Assembly: GCA_016840945.1 (NCBI GenBank)
Contig: JAEORJ010000332.1
Coordinates: 1-18,433 of the forward strand
Source: Candidatus Gerdarchaeota archaeon
Lineage (GTDB): Archaea; Asgardarchaeota; Heimdallarchaeia; JABLTI01
Direction of reading: 5' to 3'
DNA length: 18,433 nt
Part shown: positions 7,403 through 14,064 of the stretch, in pieces
Position numbering within the stretch: position 1 is the stretch's first letter
Layout: each line of letters starts with the position of its first letter
Notes under the pieces: model-generated
Told to the model about the DNA's origin: nothing
Database searches by the model: none
Seen by the model: the letters and a program-made list of their open reading frames with translations, nothing else
Program-made: the position numbers and the translations under genes

Positions 7403-7459
7403 AATCGAAGAAAAAGAACCATCAATAAAAATATAAACCCTATTTAACCGTCTTCGATT
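7403..7459. promoter_or_regulatory. Inverted repeat around the putative eS6-operon TATA box
   Basis: Two perfect 9-base arms, AATCGAAGA (7403-7411) and TCTTCGATT (7451-7459), enclose 39 bases that include AAAATATAAACCC near 7427-7439, a good archaeal TATA-like box. The site lies in the 158-base gap upstream of eS6. It could be an operator for a dimeric regulator or a long-loop RNA structure. Further down, AAGGAG at 7521-7526 serves the TTG start of eS6. Confidence 0.4.
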
Positions 7460-7537
7460 ATTAATAGAACATAGAGAAATTAATAAAGAAAAACATTAAT
7501 TCTCAAATATGGATACGAACAAGGAGAAATAAGACTA

Positions 7538-7921
7538 TTGGCAAAATTCCAACTAAATATTGGTAACCCAGAAACTGGTAAAACTTACAAAACAGCTATC
7601 GAAGGAGCTAAAGCCAATTCACTAATTGGAAAAAGAATCAAAGAAGAAATCGACGGTGGACCTCTTGGCTTTCCAGGTTATATCTTTAAAATAACTGGTG
7701 GAAGCGATAAAGATGGATTCCCAATGCGAAATAATCTTGAAGGACCAATTAGAAAGAAAGTATTAGCAACAGGTGGTCAAGGTTTCAATATCAAAGATAA
7801 AGGATTAAAGAAACGCAAACTTGTAAGGGGAAATACCATAAGTGATGATATTTATCAAATAAATATGAGCATCACTCAAATGGGTAAAAAGAATATTGAA
7901 GAATTAATAACTGGAGAATAG
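7538..7921 (+). CDS. rps6e: Ribosomal protein eS6 (archaeal S6e)
   Basis: This is a small-subunit ribosomal protein shared by archaea and eukaryotes. At 127 residues it has the archaeal length and lacks the long phosphorylated C-terminal tail of eukaryotic S6. Diagnostic stretches are the N-terminal beta strand (FQLNIGNPETGKTYK), the LIGKRI-EIDGG block and the near-invariant GGSDKDGFPMR at about 54-64, followed by basic KKRKLVRGNTIS. The TTG start is supported by AAGGAG (7521-7526), eleven bases upstream, and by alignment of the family's N-terminus. It is the first gene of a likely operon with aIF2-gamma, whose start lies seven bases past the eS6 stop, and the PIN gene. This order is common in archaea. 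Confidence 0.96.
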   Translation: MAKFQLNIGNPETGKTYKTAIEGAKANSLIGKRIKEEIDGGPLGFPGYIFKITGGSDKDGFPMRNNLEGPIRKKVLATGGQGFNIKDKGLKKRKLVRGNTISDDIYQINMSITQMGKKNIEELITGE

Positions 7922-7928
7922 AATCGTT

Positions 7929-9368
7929 TTGTCTAAAAAAACCACTTCAACTAAAAAAGAATCTAGCAGTAGTAAAAGTAAAAAGAGTACTACTAAAAAA
8001 ACAACTTCAAGTACGAAAAACAGTAGTACAAATACATCTACTAAAGCAGAGGTTACAGAAGAAGAAGAAGAGAAATCTACTGAAACAGTAAAGGAAATAA
8101 AAGAAGTGGTTGATTACAAAGCTGATACCGAATCGATGGAATATTCTACAGGAAAACAAGCTGAAATTAATATTGGCACAATTGGTCATGTTGATCATGG
8201 AAAATCCACTCTAGTTAAAGCTTTAACTGGAACTTTTCCAGATACTCATTCTGAAGAGTTAAAGCGAGGTATCACCATCAGATTAGGTTATGCAGATACA
8301 GATATTCGTTATTGTCCCAAATGTACTGATGATAGTAAATGGACAACGAAAGCAACTTGCCCTGTTTGTGGTTCAGAAACTAAAATTAAGCGTAGAATAT
8401 CTTTTGTGGATGCTCCAGGACATGAAGTCCTAATGGCTACTTTATTAACAGGTGCAGCTATTTTTGATGGAGCAATTTTAGTTATAGCTGCTAATGAAGA
8501 ATGCCCACAAGCTCAAACAAGAGAACATCTTGCAGCGATGGACGCTGTCGGTATTCAAAATATCATTATAGTTCAAAATAAAGTTGAATTAGTTTCTGAA
8601 GAAGAGGCAATTAAAAACTATAATGATATCAAGAAGTTTGTAAAAGGCACTGTAGCTGAAGGTGCACCTATCATTCCAATGAGTGCTGTACATGGTGCTA
8701 ATTTAGATTTACTAATTAAAACTATTGAAGATGTAATTAAAACACCAAAAAGAGATGAAAAGGTAGAACCAAGAATGTTTGTCGCACGTTCATTCGAGGT
8801 TAATAAACCTGGAACTATCCCTGAAAGTCTTTTTGGAGGAGTTCTTGGAGGATCTATCATTAGAGGTGTTTTAAAGGAAGGAGACGAAATCGAAATTGTC
8901 CCTGGTATTCGTTCTGGTAGAAAATATGAGCCAGTAAAAACTAAAATTACAAGTATTCATGCAGGAACAGTTGGCAGAGTGAAGGAAGCAAAACCTGGGG
9001 GGTTAATGTCCATCAGAACTGAAATTGATCCCGCTTTTACACGCTCTGATAGTTTAGTAGGCAATATTATTGGTAAACCTGGTAAACTACCACCTGTATT
9101 AGAAGAGTTAAATCTTAAAATTAATTTAATGCCCTATGTTGTAGGTTTATCAGAGAAAACCAAAGTAAAGAGCTTAGCAATTGGTGAACAATTAATGCTT
9201 AATGTTTGGACAGCTATTACTCTTGGCACTATTACTAATATTTCAAAAGGTAATGTTGTAACTGTTAAACTTGCCCGACCAGTAGCTGCAGAAACTAATA
9301 CTCGAGTAGCAGTTTCAAGAAGACTTGAACAAAGATTCAGATTAATTGGTTTCGGGACAATCGCTTAG
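7929..9368 (+). CDS. eif2g: Translation initiation factor 2, gamma subunit, with long N-terminal extension
   Basis: aIF2-gamma is the GTPase core of the heterotrimer that brings initiator Met-tRNA to the small ribosomal subunit. It shows the P-loop GHVDHGKST (86-94), the switch region RGITIRLG, a zinc knuckle with C129, C132, C144 and C147, DAPGH (161-165), NKVE (217-220; Glu in place of Asp also occurs in relatives) and SAVHG. Domains 2 and 3 follow to a conserved end (RFRLIGFGTI). The oddity is residues 1-77, a Lys/Ser/Thr-rich then Glu-rich low-complexity segment; most archaeal aIF2-gamma begin near residue 78. The TTG start follows eS6 by seven bases, with GGAG inside the eS6 end as ribosome-binding site. 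Met70 (ATG at 8136) is an alternative start but has no ribosome-binding site. Confidence 0.96.
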   Translation: MSKKTTSTKKESSSSKSKKSTTKKTTSSTKNSSTNTSTKAEVTEEEEEKSTETVKEIKEVVDYKADTESMEYSTGKQAEINIGTIGHVDHGKSTLVKALTGTFPDTHSEELKRGITIRLGYADTDIRYCPKCTDDSKWTTKATCPVCGSETKIKRRISFVDAPGHEVLMATLLTGAAIFDGAILVIAANEECPQAQTREHLAAMDAVGIQNIIIVQNKVELVSEEEAIKNYNDIKKFVKGTVAEGAPIIPMSAVHGANLDLLIKTIEDVIKTPKRDEKVEPRMFVARSFEVNKPGTIPESLFGGVLGGSIIRGVLKEGDEIEIVPGIRSGRKYEPVKTKITSIHAGTVGRVKEAKPGGLMSIRTEIDPAFTRSDSLVGNIIGKPGKLPPVLEELNLKINLMPYVVGLSEKTKVKSLAIGEQLMLNVWTAITLGTITNISKGNVVTVKLARPVAAETNTRVAVSRRLEQRFRLIGFGTIA

Positions 9369-9409
9369 TTTAATAGTCATTAATACCTTTTCTTTCTTGA
9401 GGATTTTCT

Positions 9410-9817
9410 ATGGCCATCCAAGTTTTAGTGGATACTAATGTTTTACTCTTAGCTGCTGAGGGGAAATTTAATTTAGATGCAGAAATTGATCGTTTAGTTA
9501 ATCAAAAATACGATTTCATCTTTCTTTCTGCATGTTTAGAGGAGCTAGAATTCATAAAAGAAAAGAATGCCAAACTTATTAGAAAAATTGTTTTTGCTAA
9601 AACATTACTGAAGAAAATTAAAATCATAGACTTTAATCCTCCACAAATCAAAACTGTTGATGAAAAAATAATTCAATATGCTAAAGAGAATTCATCCCAA
9701 TGTGTCGTTCTAACTAATGATTTACCTCTTAAAGAATCATTATTAGCTAACAATATACCAGTAATCAATATTCGAAAAAAGAACCATTTAGAATTGATTG
9801 GTGTGTTACCAAGTTAA
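9410..9817 (+). CDS. PIN-domain ribonuclease, Fcf1/Utp24-like, linked to aIF2-gamma
   Basis: A 135-residue single PIN domain, a metal-dependent ribonuclease fold. Visible acidic residues are D8 (VLVDTN), E44/E45 (CLEELEF), D84 (KTVDEKI) and D104 (LTNDLPLKESLL). The last block is the usual final PIN motif, in which a stored residue directs metal binding. Stand-alone PIN proteins next to aIF2-gamma in archaea are relatives of eukaryotic Fcf1/Utp24, which cuts pre-rRNA, and an rRNA-processing role is the natural inference. A VapC-type toxin is less likely because no antitoxin gene is adjacent and the neighbours are housekeeping genes. The ATG has a good ribosome-binding site, GAGG at 9399-9402, seven bases upstream. 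It follows aIF2-gamma by 41 bases and ends one base from the convergent dCMP deaminase. Confidence 0.85.
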   Translation: MAIQVLVDTNVLLLAAEGKFNLDAEIDRLVNQKYDFIFLSACLEELEFIKEKNAKLIRKIVFAKTLLKKIKIIDFNPPQIKTVDEKIIQYAKENSSQCVVLTNDLPLKESLLANNIPVINIRKKNHLELIGVLPS

Positions 9818-9818
9818 A

Positions 9819-10364
9819 TTATCGTTTTCTTTTTTCCTTAATTGTAATTACTCTATCTAAAACATCTTTGGCGATTTCTTTAAAGATAACTACTTCTACA
9901 CCTGCTTCATGTAATAAATCAATTCCTTCAGTATCAGAATATTCACCTGAAACAACTACTTTTTTTATCATCGAATTAATAATCATTTTCGCGCAAATCT
10001 TACATGGATAACCAGTTACGTATAGTGTGCCATTTTTTGTTGATTCCCCATGGATTGCACATTGAATTATTGCGTTTTGTTCACTGTGAACTCCCCTACA
10101 AACCTCATGTTTAGTACCACTAGGGATTTTTAATTCATCCCTTAAACAGCCTATCTCAATACAATGAGGCATACCTTTAGGAGCACCGTTATATCCAGTT
10201 GAAATTACATGATTATCTTGAACAATCACAGTACCAAATTGTCTTCTAAGGCAAGTTGATCTAGTAGATACCAATTCAGCCATTGCAGTAAAATATTCAT
10301 CTACAGTGGGTCTAATATCTGATTTAGTCGCTTGTTTCACAGAGGATTTTTTGTTCTCGGTCAA
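9819..10364 (-). CDS. Deoxycytidylate (dCMP) deaminase
   Basis: The enzyme deaminates dCMP to dUMP, feeding thymidylate synthesis. It belongs to the zinc-dependent cytidine deaminase superfamily: H93-S-E95 supplies the zinc histidine and catalytic glutamate, and P120-C121-x-x-C124 the other two zinc ligands. The region C38-L-R-R-Q (37-43), GYNGAPKGMPHC (57-68), GC73 and ECR-like VCRGVHSEQNA is characteristic of dCMP deaminase (ComEB/DCTD) rather than of cytidine or tRNA deaminases. At 181 residues the length fits, and a Lys/Ser-rich N-terminal stretch of about 18 residues precedes the domain. The start is TTG, with AAGGCGAT on the minus strand about seven bases upstream. It diverges from the methyltransferase-like gene over an 88-base gap and converges with the PIN gene. 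Confidence 0.92.
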   Translation of the reverse strand: MTENKKSSVKQATKSDIRPTVDEYFTAMAELVSTRSTCLRRQFGTVIVQDNHVISTGYNGAPKGMPHCIEIGCLRDELKIPSGTKHEVCRGVHSEQNAIIQCAIHGESTKNGTLYVTGYPCKICAKMIINSMIKKVVVSGEYSDTEGIDLLHEAGVEVVIFKEIAKDVLDRVITIKEKRKR

Positions 10365-10411
10365 ATTTATCGCCTTTTTTTCTTAAAAGAAAAGAACTAA
10401 TTTAAGTGTAA

Positions 10412-10427
10412 TTATATTATATATATT
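10412..10427 (+). promoter_or_regulatory. TATA-like block in the 88-base divergent promoter region
   Basis: The gap between the divergent dCMP deaminase and methyltransferase-like genes holds an alternating A/T block (10412-10427) about 33 bases before the TTG at 10453, and CACTTAAAT on the minus strand about 35 bases before the deaminase start. Each could be the TATA box of its gene. A G5 run at 10439-10443 serves as ribosome-binding site for the TTG. Confidence 0.35.
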
Positions 10428-10452
10428 AATAATGTTCTGGGGGACTTAGAAA

Positions 10453-11301
10453 TTGTCCTATAACAATAATCTTTTGCAAAATTATCTTGAGAAGAAAAAT
10501 GATGAAGGAGGTTTTGATCCAAAATCTCAAGGAGCTTATGGTAATCTAAAATATGACTTAATAATGAGCTACCTATTTGATTATATACCTCCTGAAGATA
10601 GTTTAGTATTGGATTTAGGATTAGATCCAGGTATTTATTCCACTAAAATTGCTCAAAGTAATAGACGAATAATAATAGGGGACATCAGCGAAAGACAGTT
10701 AGCTAGCACTCGAGAACGTTATGAAAAAAATTCCTTAATTAAACAAATAGAACAATTTACGTTTATTGCTAACCTAGCAGATTTGAGCAATTTTCAAGAT
10801 AATACTTTTGATATGGTTTATAGCTTGGATTGTTTGATGTCCTATTCTTGTGAATTTCATGAACGCTTCTTTGCTGAGCTTTTAAGAATAACAAAATCTG
10901 GTGCACCAATTCTATTTACCGTTAAGAATAAAATTCAATATTTTAAAAAAATAATAGAAGAAAATCGCATTGATTTAATACTAGATCCTATAAAAGCAGG
11001 TCTTTGGGAATTACTTGATACTAATTATAAACAATTTGAGGAATACCCAAATGAACCAGCCTACTATGCTTTTACCAATAATAGCATAATTAAAATGATA
11101 AGCAAATACAATTGTGATCTTCTTCATTTAAGCGCATTACCATGTGTAACAAACCCGATGATGAACTCAATATCAAGTATTAGAGAAAATGATGAAGCAT
11201 GGAGCAATGTTATATTGTTTGAAAAGAAAATTTCCACACGACCCGGAATCATAGATGGTGGAGATGAAATATTAGTTATTGTTAGAAAAAGTATTATTTA
11301 A
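10453..11301 (+). CDS. SAM-dependent methyltransferase-like protein (class I fold)
   Basis: The protein has a Rossmann-type methyltransferase core. Motif I is VLDLGLDPG (52-60), close to the usual D-x-G-x-G-x-G loop but with Asp in place of one Gly. The acidic residue ending strand 2 is D77 (IIIGDIS). Motif IV-like DNTFDMVYSLDCLMSY (116-131) and a later strand with a Gly-Ala-Pro turn (ITKSGAPILFTVKNK) match small-molecule methyltransferases of the UbiE/Methyltransf_11 type. The C-terminal third (about 160-282) is not recognised and may shape the substrate pocket. At 282 residues it is somewhat longer than the minimal family. The TTG start is supported by GGGGG nine bases upstream. Its 3' end overlaps the convergent PHP gene by eight bases. 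The substrate is unknown; the altered motif I leaves open reduced SAM binding. Confidence 0.75.
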   Translation: MSYNNNLLQNYLEKKNDEGGFDPKSQGAYGNLKYDLIMSYLFDYIPPEDSLVLDLGLDPGIYSTKIAQSNRRIIIGDISERQLASTRERYEKNSLIKQIEQFTFIANLADLSNFQDNTFDMVYSLDCLMSYSCEFHERFFAELLRITKSGAPILFTVKNKIQYFKKIIEENRIDLILDPIKAGLWELLDTNYKQFEEYPNEPAYYAFTNNSIIKMISKYNCDLLHLSALPCVTNPMMNSISSIRENDEAWSNVILFEKKISTRPGIIDGGDEILVIVRKSII

Positions 11302-12172
11302 TATTATATCTATTCTTCATTTTTTGTAGGACATCATAGTGAATATCTAATGTTCCAATAAATGGTCCGCTATTTAACTTACCATGACAATCACTACCAC
11401 CACTTATCAATAGATCTAGTTTCTTAGCAAGATGTTTGAAATACTTAATTTGTTTTTTCGAATGTGAAGGATAGTAAACTTCTATACCTCCCAATCCCAC
11501 TTCTTTTAATTCCGAGAAAAATATTTCCAAATCAAATTTTGCTGTTATATACCCAGGATGAGCAATAATAGGAATAGCATTGAATTTTATTAAATACTCA
11601 ATTGCTTCTTGAGGAGTTAATTTAAATCGTGGAACATAGCATGGAGCACCTCTGCTGATAAATTTATCAAATATTTCATTTATTTCTGTCCCGTAACCCT
11701 TTTTTATCATAACTTCAGCAATATGCGGTCTTCCAATCAAACCTTTAGCAGCATTCTTTACTTCTTCTAAAGTCAATTCTGGACCTTTATTCAAAGCATT
11801 TATCTTCTCTATCATTTTTCCAGCTCTTATTTCTCGAGCGTTTGTTATTTCATTTGATAAGGATAGCAATTCTTTATTTTTGTAATTAATGAAAAGCCCC
11901 AACACATGAATGCTTTCTTCGTTCAGTTCAGTGCTAAATTCAATACCTGGAATAACTTCAAGTTTAGTTTTTTGTGCAGCTATAAGTGCTTCTCCAATTC
12001 CATTTACAGAATCATGATCAGTTATAGCGATAGCTTTTAATTTCTTCTTAAGAGCATAGTTAACCACTTCTGTTGGTGTAAAGGTACCATCAGAAGCTGT
12101 TGTATGTATATGTAAATCGATTTTGCTTATTGTATTAACAATAGGTTCAGCTATAGATTTCACTGTGGCCAC
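11294..12172 (-). CDS. PHP-domain phosphoesterase, TrpH/YciV (RNase AM)-like
   Basis: A polymerase-and-histidinol-phosphatase domain phosphoesterase. All the usual metal-site residues can be seen: H21 and H23 (DLHIHTTASDG), D28, D52-H53-D54 (ITDHDS), E78 (PGIEFS), H89 (SIHVLG), H150 (GRPHIAE), H205 (IIAHPG), and D261 with H263 (GGSDCHG). The order and length (292 residues) match the TrpH/YciV family, whose studied members remove phosphate from 3',5'-nucleoside bisphosphates or trim RNA 5' ends. The role here is inferred from that. It starts with GTG, preceded by AGGT four bases away, 17 bases after the stop of the EF-1A/eRF3-like GTPase, so the two are very likely co-transcribed. The extra 17 N-terminal residues before the first strand may be partly untranslated. 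Confidence 0.88.
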   Translation of the reverse strand: MATVKSIAEPIVNTISKIDLHIHTTASDGTFTPTEVVNYALKKKLKAIAITDHDSVNGIGEALIAAQKTKLEVIPGIEFSTELNEESIHVLGLFINYKNKELLSLSNEITNAREIRAGKMIEKINALNKGPELTLEEVKNAAKGLIGRPHIAEVMIKKGYGTEINEIFDKFISRGAPCYVPRFKLTPQEAIEYLIKFNAIPIIAHPGYITAKFDLEIFFSELKEVGLGGIEVYYPSHSKKQIKYFKHLAKKLDLLISGGSDCHGKLNSGPFIGTLDIHYDVLQKMKNRYNIK

Positions 12173-12189
12173 TGTACCTAAATTATTGA

Positions 12190-13527
12190 TTAATCTAAAA
12201 TATCCTCAACAATTGCAGCAGCTATTACGCGTCCCTTCTTTCTTAAGATAACTCGTCCTAATTTAGGTATATTTGCTTGTTTTTCAGCAACAATTGGGCT
12301 TTTTGTTTCCATAATAACAGTGGCAACCTCATCAGTGAAAATCATAATCATTTTACCATCAATATCTCTAGGAGTATTTTTGAATTTTGGATTTTTACGG
12401 TGAACTTCAATAATAGATTCCAGTTCAGCTTCCACATGATCTGAACCTGCATGGAGAATTGAAATATTACCTAGCACTAATGGTTGTTGACCTAAATAGA
12501 GTAATCGCATCTTAATTTTTGGTTTAGAGGATGGAGGTTTATCGACCCACCCAATAACTGCACCTCGTCTTAAATCTTCTTCGGCATCACCTTTTAATAA
12601 GAAGTTAATATCCATTCCTGAATAAGCTTCTGTAATTTCATCTTCCTCATCCCAAATGGTTTTCACTATACCAGTTCTTATACCAGGAGCGACGATGATT
12701 TTATCATCAACTTTTATTTTACCACTAATTATCCTACCATATCCAACTAAACCAATACCTGGTTCTTGATAAGCGTCGTAAACTACCAATCTAAGGTTTT
12801 TATCAGAAAAATCTTGTGGTTCGCTTATTTTTTCAATAGCTTCCTTTAATGTGGGTCCAACATACCAAGACATTTTGTCACTTTTATTTACTAGATTATC
12901 ACCATCTAATCCACTAATAGGAATAAAGGGGATATTATCTAGCGATTTAACCCAAGGGCTATCAATTCTTTTTAAAAAGTCAATCAAGATTCTTTTAGTT
13001 TCATTAAAACGAGTCTCTGAATAATTAGCAGAATCCATTTTATTAACAACAACAATAACATCTTTGATTCCTAAAACTGATGCAATTAATGTATGCTCAA
13101 GTGTTTGTCCCGAAGGGGTTAATTCATCGCCAGGTTCAAGTCCAGCTTCAATTTCTCCTTTTCCTGCACTAATAACTAAAACACAAGCATCAGCAGTACT
13201 CAAACCAGCAATAGTATGTTTTGTGAAATCTCGGTGTCCAGGATTATCGATTATAACAAATTGTCTATTATTAATTTCAAATCTTCGAAAAGCTATATCC
13301 ATCGTTTTTCCTTTTTCTTTTTCTTCTTCAAAAGCATCCAAAACATAAGCCCATTTCCAAGATGACATTCCATAACCATTGGCATCCATTTCATGTTTCT
13401 TCATGACTCTTGGATCAACTGCACCTATATCAAAGAGAAAATGACCCATCAAAGTTGACTTGCCATGATCAACATGACCAATGATAGCTATACTTGTTAA
13501 CGATTTTTTTTCTGCCATTTTTTTCAC
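12190..13527 (-). CDS. EF-1A/eRF3-superfamily translational GTPase, non-canonical
   Basis: A three-domain translation GTPase of EF-1A plan: G domain about 1-235, beta-barrel domain 2 about 243-330, domain 3 about 336-440. G1 is GHVDHGKS (17-24) and G4 is NKMD (162-165). G3 is D94-N-P-G-H98, with Asn where EF-1A has Ala. Switch I reads EKEKGKTMD around T75, unlike the near-universal ERGITID of EF-1A and closer to eRF3 (RDKGKTVEV, from memory). A short insert (EPGDELTP, 131-138) follows the GEIEAG motif. The end (GRVILRKKGRVIAAAIV) matches EF-1A/eRF3. It is therefore probably not the main elongation factor but a paralogue acting in termination, ribosome rescue or delivery of another factor. The GTG at 13527 and the ATG at 13518 are alternative starts; neither has a clear ribosome-binding site. 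It is probably an operon with the PHP gene. Confidence 0.85.
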   Translation of the reverse strand: MKKMAEKKSLTSIAIIGHVDHGKSTLMGHFLFDIGAVDPRVMKKHEMDANGYGMSSWKWAYVLDAFEEEKEKGKTMDIAFRRFEINNRQFVIIDNPGHRDFTKHTIAGLSTADACVLVISAGKGEIEAGLEPGDELTPSGQTLEHTLIASVLGIKDVIVVVNKMDSANYSETRFNETKRILIDFLKRIDSPWVKSLDNIPFIPISGLDGDNLVNKSDKMSWYVGPTLKEAIEKISEPQDFSDKNLRLVVYDAYQEPGIGLVGYGRIISGKIKVDDKIIVAPGIRTGIVKTIWDEEDEITEAYSGMDINFLLKGDAEEDLRRGAVIGWVDKPPSSKPKIKMRLLYLGQQPLVLGNISILHAGSDHVEAELESIIEVHRKNPKFKNTPRDIDGKMIMIFTDEVATVIMETKSPIVAEKQANIPKLGRVILRKKGRVIAAAIVEDILD

Positions 13528-13585
13528 ACAGAGTTTTAATTACTTACTATTCTAGTTCTATTTCAAAATATCTATTAAAGGATGA

Positions 13586-13951
13586 TTAAAAGAATGATGG
13601 TTTCTCAGCTAGTTGAACAATTGGTAAAAATAACCATTGTGTTGAAGTGCTAGTTGCATCACAGAATTCCCATTTTTCTTTTTCAAATGAAGTGTATTTT
13701 ACAAACTTGAATTTTTCAGGCATCTTTTCAAGCTCAGTGTAGAAAAACATGGGTAACCCTCTCAAATCAAAATAGCCAGCTACGCCAGATAAAAACCCAA
13801 TATTTATTTTTTTGGTTTTTTCATCCTTATAAAAGAGGAAATTCAAACTACTATTCCTTGACATATTAGCAAAAGCCATTCTAACTAAATCATCCATTGA
13901 TGTTAATTTTATTCTTATTGTAGAACGTAATTTATTATCTTCTTCGCTCAT
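13586..13951 (-). CDS. Uncharacterised 121-residue protein
   Basis: I do not recognise this protein. It is soluble and has no signal peptide or membrane helix. The pattern is an N-terminal polar stretch, a strand (STIRIKL), a helix (MDDLVRMAFANMS), then several strands with aromatic-rich segments (LNFLFYKD, INIGFLSGVAGYFD, LPMFFYTEL, KFKFVKYTSF, QWLFLPIVQL), so a small alpha/beta fold is likely. It has one cysteine and no evident catalytic motif. Expression is well supported: on the minus strand GGGTGAGG (13959-13966) sits seven bases before the ATG, one of the best ribosome-binding sites in the window. It lies between the longin-like gene (113 bases upstream) and the GTPase gene (58 bases downstream), all in the same direction, so a link to the GTPase is possible but unproven. 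Confidence 0.75.
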   Translation of the reverse strand: MSEEDNKLRSTIRIKLTSMDDLVRMAFANMSRNSSLNFLFYKDEKTKKINIGFLSGVAGYFDLRGLPMFFYTELEKMPEKFKFVKYTSFEKEKWEFCDATSTSTQWLFLPIVQLAEKPSFF

Positions 13952-13958
13952 TCTTTTA

Positions 13959-13966
13959 CCTCACCC
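13959..13966 (-). promoter_or_regulatory. Strong ribosome-binding site of the 121-residue protein
   Basis: GGGTGAGG on the minus strand, seven bases before the ATG, is an extended match to the archaeal anti-Shine-Dalgarno sequence and fixes the start of this unrecognised gene. Confidence 0.7.
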
Positions 13967-14042
13967 ATTGAGCAAAATCTTCTACTTTAATTTTTTTTCT
14001 ATTGTTTTCTATAATTTCATAGTTGTTTAATAAAATATTATT

Positions 14043-14056
14043 CAAAAATAAAAATA
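14043..14056 (-). terminator. T-rich terminator after the longin-like gene
   Basis: On the minus strand the stop codon of the 146-residue protein is followed about nine bases later by TTATTTTTATTTTTG. Such U-rich tracts end archaeal transcripts, which would separate this gene from the 121-residue gene downstream. Confidence 0.45.
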
Positions 14057-14064
14057 AGAGAGCA

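Noticed and set aside
8007..8198. Minus-strand frame opposite the aIF2-gamma extension
   Set aside because: It is a Phe/Cys-rich shadow of the Lys/Ser/Glu-rich coding strand.
9410..9817. PIN protein as a VapC toxin of a toxin-antitoxin pair
   Set aside because: No small antitoxin gene is adjacent. The eS6/aIF2-gamma neighbourhood points to a housekeeping Fcf1-type nuclease.
13064..13348. Plus-strand frame inside the EF-1A/eRF3-like GTPase gene
   Set aside because: It lies wholly inside a clearly conserved gene on the other strand and shows no motif or start signal.
12190..13527. Calling the GTPase the main elongation factor EF-1A
   Set aside because: Switch I (KGKTMD), the DNPGH motif and the insert depart from the near-invariant EF-1A sequence, so the main factor is probably encoded elsewhere.
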